A stretch of DNA of 64,000 nucleotides, from assembly GCA_963969495.1 (NCBI GenBank), contig OZ018330.1, positions 71,945,954 through 72,009,953 of the forward strand, written 5' to 3'. The stretch comes from Ceratothoa steindachneri (taxonomy: Eukaryota > Arthropoda > Malacostraca > Isopoda > Cymothoidae). A model generated the notes under the pieces. The model worked only from the letters and a program-made list of their open reading frames with translations. It did no database searches and was not told where the DNA came from. Both the position numbers and the translations under genes were made by a program. Position 1 is the first letter of the stretch. Each line of letters begins with the position of its first letter. Shown piece by piece: positions 36,829 to 48,104 of this stretch.

Positions 36829-37580
36829 GTGATCCACTGAATATTTCTTTCTCTTGTTATCTCTATAGTACACTTATTTCATTATAAAAATCCTACTCTG
36901 TTTCACTTCGAGTATGTTCACTTTTAGGGGTTTTAGTCACTTTAGATATCTTATTCGGCTAGTCACTTTCTTGGGAGACTTATTAGGTTGTTTTTTGTCA
37001 GGTTTAGTTAGGTCGTGTAAGTGCAGTAGAGCCCCTAGGGAGTCGGTTACTGTACTTGATTCGTTGTAGGTATCAGTTATGTGTAAAATGATGTTTCCAC
37101 TATTCCATCTTGAATTCTTCCACTGAGGAATCTGGAGTTGAAAGTAATGTTTAATCTGGTGATAGTTTGTCGATTTTCGTCCAGATGTTGTCCGCTCTTT
37201 TTCTGATGACGCTAATGAGCAGTTCCATCTAAGCCTCTCTGAGTTCTTCTCTCGTTTATTTTTCTCCTGTTGGTTATTAGATAGAAGGCTCTGTTTAGAA
37301 CTGTCTGGAGTTCCCCTTTTTATTGATTTTGCTATGGTGTTTAGGTGGATAAGTGGGTAGATGAGTGCCTACTTTACTAGAGCTAGATAGATTTATCTTT
37401 TTCTTGGTGCTTAACCCTCTTAGTGAAAATAGGAAGCTTAGCACAGGAATTGTTATTATTATTCTTTCGGTTACGTATCTTATGTAGCCTCTTGACGTTA
37501 TCTTTAACTAGTACTTTGCATTCCGGATGATATCGGTAGACCTGTCTTTCTGCTTCGATATCCGCTACCTTTCGTTTTGG

Positions 37581-39262
37581 CAGGGTTGTTTGATTTAAAT
37601 CACTGATTTATATCATGATTTTAATCGAAAGATATTTTTTAAATTAATGATTTAAATCATGACCTTACATTTATTTGAAAACTCAAAAATTAAATAAATG
37701 AATTTCATCCGTTTAAAGTAATTATTTTAACTCAAGATTGGATATCATATTCTATACATCAGGATCATAAGATCTGTTGACTTCACAGATCTTCATGATT
37801 CACTGCTCCTAATAGATTCAGCCTCGACTATTTTCTTAGGTACTATTATTTTCAGGGACCAAGGAGCCATATTACCTTTTTCCGGTAATCTAACTCTTTT
37901 TGGTTATAAATATGCTAAACAATATCCGGCAGCAGTTATTTCAGCTTTAATTTCTATGTTATGTCAGTTTATAAGTAATTTTAATTTAAGTTGAATTTCT
38001 AAGTTGATTAATTATCAAATAAAAAAGATAATTTTCTTGTTTAACTGCCGAAGTAATTAGATAGCCATAATAGTGGAAATATATGTGAAATGTTTATTAC
38101 CTCAGTGTAATAGAAAATACCTTGTTTGTAATAGAATATACAATAAACGAGGCTACGGCAGTCAGAAGTTGACACCCTGCTGAGAGGATATCACTGCCCA
38201 AGAAACTTCCATGAGACTCCCATTATTCACAAGCTAACAAGTTTTTGGTCACAGAGTCAGCAAACTTGAATGACTGAAAAGGAGGTGATTTCGCCTGAAA
38301 CTTCATTATAACGGGAACAAGTAATGAAAATTTATCACTTGTGTATTCCATGGCAGTAATTACCTCTTCTTCTGTGAGGGTTTTCCCCTGAAGTGAAGGG
38401 TGAAGCATGTTAGCTATCAAATGAGCCTTGGTGGCAAATTGCTCGTACCTTTTTATCACCAGTTTCTTAATTTGCTCATTGTTTTTTAAGTGTTCACTGC
38501 CACATAATTCTTTTAAAATATCCATTGCTTGAGCGATGGTACAGTTGACTCTCAGCACCTGGTCTAGAGCCTTAGATATTGGCTGCAATCTAGCCAATAG
38601 TTCCTCAGCAGATCGTTTTAGCCCAAGATTGGGCACTTTATTATTTACACCAGGGTCAATAATTTTCCTGTTGACTTCACAGATCTGCATGATAATTGGC
38701 CAGTTATTCATATATATTTTCAGAGAGTGACATAGTGTTACATCTAGTATCCTGAGTCATGAAAATACAACTTGCTTTTTACATTTTCAATCTCTAGCTA
38801 GTAGATTGAGAAGGTGTGCGGCACATCCATAGGTAAGGATGTTTTGTTGAATGGATTCATCAAACAGTCTTCGCATCTTAGTGACATTTGTTGCGTTGTC
38901 TTGTCACGACACTTCCAACAAAACCCCCAAAATCTATTTCAGACTTCTTTTTCTACCTGAAGATTCACATGCACGGTAAACATCTTTGTTTGCTTTGTGA
39001 CTTCTTAACAGTAACTGACTGATAGACCTAAGGGGTATAGGCTAGTGCTCACTGGTAGAGCCCCGAACAGGTTTCAACGGGATGAAGCAGGCTTACACAG
39101 AGCAAGCCTGCTTCAAGTTATATGTATTTTTAATTCACATTTTCTAATTCTTTGTAGTTATAAATATGCTAAGCAATATTAGATTTCACATAAAGCATAT
39201 AATAAAATCAACATAAAATGAATTAAAAAATCTGATTTAAATAAAAAAAATCAACAAGCCTG
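37581..39262 (-). mobile_element. hAT element inside the LINE
   Basis: The ends form inverted repeats: cagggttgtttgatttaaat at the left and the reverse complement of caggcttgttgattttt at the right. Flanking octamers (cgttttgg, gtttagag) are only partly alike, so the duplication is old or eroded. About 1.7 kb, with a transposase relic inside. Confidence 0.68.
38223..39000 (-). pseudogene. hAT transposase fragment
   Basis: Minus strand. Upstream near 38920-38820 is TKMRRLFDESIQQ with TYGCAAHLLNLLARD, the conserved His-containing hAT block. Next is a 162-codon open stretch from 38711 (MNNWPIIMQICEVNRKIIDP, RSAEELLARLQPISKALDQV, AHLIANMLHPSLQGKTLTEE). These match the post-core region of hAT proteins. 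The N-terminal zinc finger and the dimerisation domain are missing; stops occur near 38800. Confidence 0.8.
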
Positions 39263-39879
39263 GTTTAGAGACAGGGACAACATTGATTTTTCTTCATTCG
39301 TTCTTATTTTCCATTCCCTCTTGAAATGGTTGATATTTTTAATCTTTATAGCTATTGTCCGTGCCTGAATTCTCTTATTCCTGTATTGGCTGAAGTTTAG
39401 TTGAGTGATGTCGTAAGCGAACTATATATTGGGGCTTTCAGGCATTCTAGGTGTTAACATGTCGTCTGTATAAATCGAATACAGCGTGAGACTAATACAA
39501 CCCCCTATGAGACTCCAACTTCCAATTCGAACTCGGTTCCTTTGTAATCATTGACTACCATGTATGCTCTTCTATCTGTTAGATATTCACAAAGAATTCT
39601 CTCCAGATTATTTTTCATCTGGAGGTTCAAGATCTTGTATAACATTCCTCTGACCTAGACTTTTCAAAGGCTTTTACTACATTTTTTACAACCAAACGAT
39701 GAATTTTTCCTCTGCTTTGACCTTGGTGACCTTTTCTCTGATGATGCCAAATCCATTGTGCTTTCCCTGCTTTTACGAAATTAGAATTGGTATTTGTTGT
39801 AAAGATTGTTTTCGGTGGCATATTCTATAAATCTTTGTTGAGGATTTAAGTCTGTAGTTGGAATGAGATCAGGTTGTGA

Positions 39880-41150
39880 TAGAACGGTCTGAGGCTGCTT
39901 AAATTCAGCCGCTATCACATGTTTAGAAAAACATTGCTACCCACATGCATCTGCGAGAGGAAGCAGAGCGCGTTATCGCCCACCTTAGCCAATATTTAAT
40001 CAAGGGGGTTCATTCCCCCGTTTCGCCTCCATACGTCGATCTCGCCAGATAGAGTTAGGCTATTGGGCAGATAAGGTATTTTCCCAGGCGCGAACGGGGC
40101 ATTCCCCCGAAGCCTCCCACTCAATTGTCCCCTACGCCAAGGGGATGGCTTCGACTATTTATATCATAGCTTTCCCGATTGAAGCAGATCAGATCCAGAT
40201 TATCTTCGCGAGGCATCACGCCGATCCGGTCTCCAATGTGCACCATAGGAGCTCTCTACCTCAAGATCCACCATTATTGTCCAGAAGAGGACAATATACC
40301 TTGAGTGCCAAGGTTTGTGCCTTCGAGACGCTAAGTCCACAAGGCCCCCCTGTTGTTCAGAAAGAGAACAACGTTAGAACAGCCATTGTTCTTTGAGCCC
40401 GTTGACAAGAGACGGTTCTCCCCCCCCCCCTCCCCCTGTTGTTCAGAAAGAGAACAACGTTAGAACAGCCATTGTTCTTCAAGCCCGTTTGTCAAAAAAC
40501 GGTTCTCATTCCCAAGACATCACGTCAGGATAATTTAATTCCCCCCTTTTTAACGTTCTTCAAGAGAACGCTTGGTTTCAACAATAACCTCCATTGTTCA
40601 TCTAGAACATCCCCGATTTGCTGTCACAGAGATCGCTCGTACTTCCAAGCCCCACTTCGCTCTCACTCTTCGAAGACAGTCCTTTCCCTTCGCTAAGTAC
40701 AACCCCCCGAAGAACCCTTCTGCTGGAAATCACCAGTGGACCGAAGATTCCTTCGCATCGTCTTCCTCTGCACAACAACTTTGTAATTACGTAAGCTGAG
40801 CATTACCTTTAATCATCTAACCTTTTGTCAACGCTACCCTGTGCTTTAAATGGTTTAGCGAACCATTCCCCTCCTCTAATTTTTATTTGTTTACCTTTTT
40901 AAATCTCTCCAAATCTTAATCCTCGGATTAGTCAGATATTCCCACGACCCTTTCCATTCTCCGTTTATGTGAACATTTTTTTTTTGTGTGTTGTTGATAA
41001 TTTAATTAATAAAACTCTATTTTATTAATGATAGCCATATTATTATCCTTGAGCTCCGTTTCACTTCTTAAGCATATTGAAGATAAATAACCTTGGTCAA
41101 TCAGATTACCACGCACTCGAAATATTAGAATAATTCCCTCAACGAATAGT
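39880..41150. mobile_element. LTR-like insert in the LINE
   Basis: GC-richer, pyrimidine-biased block that interrupts the LINE frame. It lacks a protein, contains an internal 85-bp duplication (40345-40515), and ends in an AT-rich stretch with aataaaactctattttatta near 41010. This composition fits a solo LTR. Exact borders and target duplication were not established. Confidence 0.4.
40345..40515. repeat. Tandem duplication, about 85-bp unit
   Basis: ctgttgttcagaaagagaac and gttagaacagccattgttct occur twice in tandem (first copy about 40348-40433, second from 40436). Each copy is followed by agcccgtt and an acggttctc string. An 11-base C run lies at the junction. Confidence 0.9.
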
Positions 41151-41990
41151 TATATATGGTATATCGTCGAGAGCCTATTCTACGACACAGGTGGTTTGCT
41201 GGTTTTAGGATAAAGACCATCTTGGCTAGTTTAAAATCTTTTGGGAAGTATCCGGTGTTAAAGCACGCATTAAATATGTTCATCGATCAAATGATGTTGC
41301 TCGGGGCCTTGGTAAGTGTGAATGTGGTAATTCCTGATGGGACTAGCGCTTTATGTTGGAATAAATATGTAGCACTCTTTTTTCTTTGTTGTTTGTTGTG
41401 GCCCCTGGTCCTAGATTCTCTTCCCTCTGTTGTTCCATAACAGGTGCTGGGAGATTTTTCTCCTGGTTGTTGTAGAGATTTTCGTGAGCCATCTCTTCTA
41501 TTGCTAAAGTTTGCATGTTGTGCTGGTGTTATTGAAAACACGGACTTCCAGTAGCGTCTGAATTTTTTTTCGATAGTTCTGTTTTCTCTTCTTTTTCATT
41601 TGTTATATTTTAGCGATATTTTGCAATTTGGAGGTTTTCTATTGATTTTATTGATAATGCTCGAGTTTTCCCTTTGGTGATTTTTCAACGCAAATTTCCT
41701 TGTTCTTCTATGAGATGCCTCATTTCTTCTTTCCTTCTTCTTAGCGCTGTTAGTCTAAGTATTGCTATTATAGTTATCTGTTATAGCTATCTGTTATTTC
41801 TATCTGTTTTTCTTCTTCATATCTTTTGTCCATCTTGGATGTGAGAACGTGCGGTGTCTCGTTTTCCATGTTTTTTTCTGCCTTCTCACTTCAATTCACC
41901 TATTGACACTTTTAAAAGACACTCTTGCTCACTTTCACACATAAGTGCGGCAGATAATAGAAATCAGAGTGGAAAATAAAGGATGGCTGG

Positions 41991-42972
41991 TCAAAAGTAC
42001 AAAAAGAAGTAACAAGGCAGTAGGAGTCTAGGGGATGACTAATTTGGCTTGAAAAGGTGCAGAAAGAGCGGTATTACTGAATATTGCTACCAAAACGCCA
42101 GCAGGGGATTCTTTGTGTCCCAAAGAAGAATCCCCCCCCCCCCCGCCGTTCCACTTCAGGGAACTGTGAATATAGAAACCTTCCGAACCCGATAATAGGA
42201 GCGGAAATCAAACTCCCTCCCGTAAACCTAACCAGACATCTGTCTTCTTCGTATATCCATGCGAAAGCGGTGACATTTTCTAGAACCGAGACACTTTTAT
42301 GACCCCACACAAGTGGCTTCTAAGTAGGAAGAGAAACGTTGCCAAATTGGGCAAAGAATAATAAAACGTCAAATATGGAAATAAATTTCATTGCAACTTA
42401 CCACCAAACCTCCTTCCAATTCGAATCGATTTAGAAAAAAAAAAAATCCTGTATGGCATTTAAAGGTCCCGGAATTGCCACCAAATATTTCCCAGAATCT
42501 TTATTTTTGTACAAGCGTCTTGCGTTTTTGCAAGAGGTAGATAATTTACATTTTGCGTAAATTATTAAGAAAGATGTAAAATAATTAATCAACAAAAGCA
42601 TGTTCACCAATGTAATGAGGAAATAATATCTGGGGAAGAGAGTAGGGAAAACAAATCTATATCATCAGCCAAAAATCATGTCCACGCTTATAAAAGGAAA
42701 AATATAATACGAATTTGCCCCTTCGATCCCTCTAGGCATTTATCAAATTACTTGTTATTTGATGTTTAGTCGAATGCCGTTTTCTACATCTATTTCTATA
42801 GGTTTTCCACATCATTTTCTATACTTAAGCCACAAGATCATTTAAGTGAAAACAAAACTTGACATGGCACTTTGCAGTTACTATTGATTTTAAATATAAT
42901 ATATTTCGTTCAGATAAGTTAAAATACATATTAATATTATATATTTTAACCACTTGTAAACTTTTCTTTCAG
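41991..42972. other. Intron sequence before the last ABCC exon
   Basis: Open frames on both strands at 42074-42310 are shadows around a 13-base C run. Nothing recognised. Ends with acceptor cttttctttcag. Confidence 0.5.
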
Positions 42973-43092
42973 GCGGAGTCCAAAAAAACAAAACAAATAC
43001 CTCACAAGGTTTATCTCAAACGCACAAAAGAAAATACAAGTAACAAAGACGCCATCTGCCGCAATGAAGAAGATGAAAATACTATTTTATGA
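42973..43092 (+). CDS. ABCC4: ABCC (MRP4-like) transporter, last coding exon
   Basis: 39 codons plus a TGA at 43090-43092, after the acceptor cttttctttcag. It continues the previous exon in phase 0 (...MAIE joined to AESKKTK). The peptide is lysine-rich (IPHKVYLKRTKENTS) and ends DENTIL. The VYLKR block corresponds to the VYFKR-type segment I recall near the C-terminus of MRP4. The final Thr-Ile-Leu fits a class I PDZ ligand (S/T-x-hydrophobic), a feature also known at the ABCC4 C-terminus. The 6.75-kb intron before it is full of transposons. Confidence 0.88.
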   Translation, partial: AESKKTKQIPHKVYLKRTKENTSNKDAICRNEEDENTIL

Positions 43093-43120
43093 ATTTTATT
43101 ATAAAATATTGTGACACAAG

Positions 43121-43126
43121 AATAAA
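43121..43126 (+). promoter_or_regulatory. Poly(A) signal AATAAA of the ABCC gene
   Basis: Canonical hexamer 28 bp after the stop codon, giving a very short 3' UTR if used. Confidence 0.7.
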
Positions 43127-43829
43127 AGGATCGATTTGCCTCCATTGTCTCTTCTCCCCTAAATCACTTATCCCAATATAGGGTGACATAAAATGGGAAA
43201 TCCCTTGGCTACAATTTGAACTGGACTGCCAAGTATTTTAAGAATCTTAAATATCATTGATATTTTGTTTCTTCTCTAAGGCATAGCATTTTACTAAACT
43301 TCTTTCATTTGCGTAGGAGTTAATTTATAACAGGGGGGAGGGGGCTTGCAATCCAAAAGGGGGAGAAACAGGTCTGCTGAGCATGAACTCAAAGATAAGC
43401 GCTTGATTTTTCGCATGCGGAGACAAATCATATTTGTTTAATGATGTATTTTCATAAATTATAATACAAAGCACCAATATAAACTAAATGACGTTCCAAA
43501 TATATGAATATGTAGAATATAAATAAAAATTCAAATCACACTGAGTCTAATATTTTCACCTATAATATTACTATTCTGGGACAGTGAAAACAGTGGGGGG
43601 GGCGGGAATTATTTGGTGCTATGTAAGGGGGATAAGTGTGGAAAAGGGTATCACAGCGGATACATTTTAGGTCGTTCTAACTCTGTGTTGCTCTAAAAGG
43701 TGCGTAAGGTATTTGAGGACAGATTTATACTTATACAAAACTGACTCTTAGAAACAGATAATAATGTCTTTTTTGCTGAAAAAGTTGGGAGGGTAAGAAT
43801 AAACATATTGTTTTGTAATTTTATTCAGT
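43127..43829. other. Intergenic sequence after the ABCC gene
   Basis: AT-rich with two G-rich patches (43332-43350 and 43594-43605). No gene or element end recognised. Confidence 0.5.
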
Positions 43830-44165
43830 TTCGATAACGGCGTCTATGCGATGTATGAATCTCATACATGCTAGGATCAAGTGGTTCTTGTTCATATTGG
43901 ACATTACTCTCACTATAGAGGATTTTAGAGATTCTTTAGTGTTATGGGGGTGCTCATTAATCTATTTCTCAACTAGGAGGCCAAATGTTAGGAATTATGT
44001 AATCATCAAAATTTCCCGCCATTCATTCCATGTTGTTTGAGCCTTGTGTGATGGTGCCGAGTCCTGTTGAAATACATAAGATCTTCCGTTGCGTACATTG
44101 TCGATCCATGACTTAACCATCTTTTGCCTCTAACTCCTTCAAACTTTGTAGACCAATTATCTAGC
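43830..44165 (-). pseudogene. Mariner-type transposase C-terminus
   Basis: Minus strand: a second-catalytic-Asp block YVFQQDSAPSHKAQTT-like string is split over two frames near 44080-44040. NFDDYIIPNIWPPS follows near 44000, then EHPHNTKESLKSSIVRVMSN and RFIHRIDAVIETE to the stop at 43835. This is the conserved end of a Tc1/mariner-superfamily protein. The N-terminal half is absent. Confidence 0.82.
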
Positions 44166-44287
44166 GACTTCTAAAAAAACGTGTTATTTCTAAATTGCTA
44201 TGTTCAGCCTTTATAGCCACGATAATTGCGTGCCTCTTCATTAAGTTCTCATTAACAAGTTCTCATTGTGATCCAAAAATAATCACA

Positions 44288-45090
44288 ATGTTAAACCAAT
44301 CATCGGTTAAGACATCGGTAAATGACCAAACGTCTTCAACAATGCAATCTTCAACCGAAACACAGCAAGAAACAATCAAAATCCCGCATGCATTTCTCAA
44401 ATTACCGGAGTTTGATTCATCAAACCCAATTGCTTGGCTGGACCTTTGTGATTTGATTCTCCGCCCTCAAGCCATATCATAAGTAGAGAAGATAGCTGCC
44501 ATAATCCCAAAATTTTCCATAAGTATTTTCATTAAGTTTATGGATATTTTATTTAATGGGGAAAAAGTGGGAGCATATAACGAATTGAGGGAGGCCTTCC
44601 TAAAGGAATTTGGGAAGTCACAGGTTGAAGACTTAAGGGAGCTCCTAGTACTCAAGAAATGGGAGATAAGTCTCCCACTGGCCTCTTAAATCATTTGAAG
44701 GGCCTTATCAGGGCAAAAGGCACACAATCTGACCTTTTCGACTCTCTCTTCACCGAAATTTTCATGCGGGGAGTCCTAGAGTATGTTAGGCCCCTCATTC
44801 TTATGTCATCACCGACCGATGTTGACCAGCTGGCAAAAGCAGCCGACCAGCTGTATAAAATTCTATATGTAAATTGTGGCAGCGTACGCAATCACGGCCC
44901 TAAGCCTAATTTTTCCATTTCTTTAGGTTGGGTAACGGTGAGTTCTGCTTGTGAACGACTGGAGCGAGGTAAAATTCCATTCCCTCTAACGAGGGATTTA
45001 GCTGACGTGTTATCAATGATTGAGAGTGACATCAGCCGGTTGAAACCTGCAGCAAGGGGCACAGAGCAAGCGACGCCATGGTTATGGTGA
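44288..45090 (+). pseudogene. Gypsy-type retrotransposon gag
   Basis: The probable start is ATG 44288 (MLNQSSVKTS). The capsid-like region follows with KLPEFDSSNPIAWLDLCD near 44400. ELREAFLKEFGKSQVEDLRE near 44600 and LFTEIFMRGVLEYVRPLIL near 44750 lie in other frames. These match arthropod Gypsy gag proteins that lack a zinc knuckle in this region. It is broken by a stop at 44480 and frameshifts. No 5' LTR or primer-binding site was found; a mariner relic lies just upstream. Confidence 0.75.
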
Positions 45091-45599
45091 GCGGAGAGAT
45101 AGGACGCGTTCCCGTAAAAGAAACCAACGAGGAAGAACCTCGACACAAAAGGCAAGATGCAGCAATTTTCACAATCTTCTTCCACTTATTTTCAACAAAA
45201 CTTTTCACAAAAAAGCTGGTATCTACTGGTACCAACAAAGGTATGGTAAGAACGCTGTACGCTGTACACAACCTTGCAACCGACATTATGATTTTTCCTT
45301 ACTGAGCCTAGTAGTCTCCCAAAGCATAATGTATCTTTCACCCAATCAACTCAATGGTGCTGGTACCATAATAAATATGTTGCACAAGCTGTAAAATGCT
45401 TACAACTGTGCACATATTTACAACCGGTACCTCCTCTTTCACCTAATCTCAACTCTCCTCTCCCCGCACATCACTCATCTCAACCAAAAGTTTAAAATTT
45501 TCAAACTTCAATTTCCACCTCAAATTCTCCTTTAAACTAGAAAAGCATGGGACAAAAGGGTCTACATCCCCTGCCATCACATCACTTGCTCAGGTAGGT

Positions 45600-48092
45600 C
45601 CTCCCTTTTGCATTTTTTACCCACTTTCTGGTTTCTCAATCCTGGTGGACATTGGTGTAGAATGCAGTGTTATACCAATTTCTGAGGGTGACAAAGCTTG
45701 TGCTCCCTCAGATTTAGTTCTGATGGCAGCTAATTCGAACAATATTATGACCTATGGAAGGCGTAACCTTCAAGTCTCACTTGGTCGAGTTTTTTGATGG
45801 ACCTTCGTCATGGCCGAGGTAGATTGTCTAATATTGGGCCTCGATTTTCTTACGGCTCACGACCTCTCGGTCAATTTTCATCACATCAAGGTTGTCAATC
45901 GCAAAACTATACTCACTGTTTCAGATTCGTACTCACCTTCACAGTTCCCTGCTTTCTATTAGCTTCCCACATACCGAACCCCCACTTCAGCGCCCGCTGC
46001 AGGAGTTTCCCGAACTTCCCGTTCCACCTTCGAAGGATAGGCACATTAAACATAATATAGTGTACCCCCCCCCCCCTCTCGTCGTTAGCCCTAGATAGAC
46101 TTTCTGCAATATGAATTCGAATTCATGATGGATGCTGGCTTTTGTAGGCCTTCCTCTTCACTTTGGGCCGCCCCACTAAATATCGTTCCCAAATCCACGC
46201 CGGGGGAATTCAGAGCCGTTGGGAATTACAGAACCTTAAACGTAAAAACAACCCCTGACCGATATTCATTGCCGTACATAGCCGATTTCACGTCATCTCT
46301 CTCCGGCTGTACAATTTTTTCGTCTGGATCTGGTTCGTGCTTTCAACCAGATCCCTATTCACACAGACAATATTTCAGACTAGCATCACCACGCCGTTTG
46401 GTTATTTTGAAATGGTTAGAACGCCTTATGGTTTGCGAAATTCTGGCCAGACCTTACAGTATTTCATGGACCAAGTCATGAGCGGTCTTCCATTTGTCAT
46501 TTGTTACATTGACGACCTGTTAATAGCATCTTCTTCGCTCGAGGAACACATTCGTCAAGTCTTTACTCGCCTTCAAGAATACGGTCTTTTTGATGTCTCG
46601 CGACTTTCCTTCCTGGGACACGCCATGTTTCGAGTGTCGGGATTTTGCTCAACTAACATCACGTAAACATCTCATACGTTTCTGTGGCAAAGTCAATTTC
46701 TACCACAGTTTATTCTAAATTGTGCCCAGGTCATGAAACCTCTCAACTCCATGTTATCTAAAACCAATGAGAACTCTCCTCTCGAGTGGTCTCCTGAGGC
46801 GTGCGATTTATTTTCTCGCACTAAATAGGCTATAGCCCACGCTGTGGAATTGGATCATCCTTCTCCAGGACCCCCCATCAGCGTCGCCTCAGACGCCCTC
46901 AACTCGCGTAGGTACAACCTTGTAGCAGAAGATTGGTGAGCTATGGCAACTTCTTGCTTTCTTCTCTCGCTCACTTTTTGACTCTCAAATGAGGTATAGT
47001 ACGTTCGCTCACACGTGAACTGTTTGGTATATACCTCGAAATCCGTCACTTTCGTTCATATTTAGAAGGGCATGACTTCACTATTTATACTGACCATAAG
47101 CCTTTGGTCGGTATTTGCTCGTATCGTTCCATGTCTTCAGGGCACAGTGCAGTTGATACTCGTCACCTGACTTTATCTTGCAGATGACAAGTGATATTGG
47201 ATATGTTCCTGGCTCTTCAAGCGGCAAACGGACGCGCTTTCTCACATTTCCGCGATTTCGGGCACGCAACTCCTCACACTGCGCCTATCGATCATGCGAA
47301 AATAGTGCTGGCCCAGGAACTGGATGGAGACACGCAAACACTACGTCACTCTTCACAACTCGTTGTTCGCGAAGTCGAATTATCAGTCCTCCCAAGCGTG
47401 TCCTGGTCGACTATTCATTGTTTGACTGTCCTCGTCCTCTCATTTCTCTAGCTTACCGTCGGCATATTTTCGACCAAATTCATGGTTTTTCACATCCTGG
47501 GATCAATGCAACACCCAAATTCATTGCACAACGCTTCCTATGGCCAGGTATGAATGCCGACGTGGCCATTTGTCTTGCTCATGCCTGGCATGTCAGCGTG
47601 CCAAAGTCCATCGTCACACAAACTCCTCTGGTCCCATTTGCTCTTCCTTCGTCACGTTTTGGCGCCGTTCACGTCGATCTAGTAGGTCATCTTCCTTACT
47701 CCCATGGTTGAAATTGTCTTCTTACCATAATCGATCGTTTTACTCGTTGTCCAGAGGCAGTTCTTATCGGGGAGGTCAGAGCCTCCACCGTCACTCGAAC
47801 TTTCGTCTCAGGATGGGTCTCTCGTTTTGGTGTCCGTCCACAATCATGACTGACCGTGATAGCCAATTTGAATCCCACAAATGAGATACACTCATATCAG
47901 TTCTTTGCTCATTTCGCCTACGTACCACCGCCTACCATCCTCAGAGCAACGCCTCGGTTGAACGTCTACACAGAACCCTCAAAGAAAGCTTACGCTCCAC
48001 AGGGAATAAGTGTCCCCGTGCTCGCAGCCAAACCACTGGCACTGTGACACGCTCCGTTCGCATCGTGAGGAGACCTCGGAGTTATCAGAACT
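45600..48092 (+). pseudogene. Gypsy-type retrotransposon pol
   Basis: The pol domains are in order but fragmented. The protease lies near 45640 (the catalytic D-T-G reads DIG in LVDIGVECSVIP). Reverse transcriptase spans 46110-46660 (WAAPLNIVPKSTPGEFRAV, TTPFGYFEMVRTPYGLRN, active site CYIDDLL near 46505). RNase H lies near 46990-47110 (GHDFTIYTDHKPLV). The integrase zinc-finger-type and core regions span 47450-47960 (DQIHGFSHPGINATPKFIAQ, AVHVDLVGHLP, TIMTDRDSQFES, TAYHPQSNASVERLHRTLKE). It ends in the basic tail TRSVRIVRRPRSYQN at 48092. Stops and frameshifts in every domain. Confidence 0.87.
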
Positions 48093-48104
48093 AGGAAGAC
48101 CATA

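Larger units (their letters stand above)
37030..41990 (-). pseudogene. LINE reverse transcriptase, split into three pieces by insertions
   Basis: Minus-strand LINE in the second ABCC intron. The 5' piece at 41990-41150 has an endonuclease-RT linker (FWKSVFSITPAQHANF) and TGYFPKDFKLAKMVFILKPA. The middle piece at 39870-39280 has an RT palm: KILNLQMKNNLERILCEYLT, RAYMVVNDYKGTEFELEVG, and the active-site region FAYDITQLNFSQ, where canonical F-A-D-D is altered. The 3' piece at 37560-37030 is MELLISVIRKRADNIWTKI. The gaps are a hAT element (37581-39262) and an LTR-like insert (39880-41150). Many stops. The exact LINE clade is not determined. Confidence 0.72.

Noticed and set aside
42074..42310. 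Overlapping open frames on both strands
   Set aside because: Driven by a 13-base C run and mixed sequence; no domain, splice signal or repeat support.
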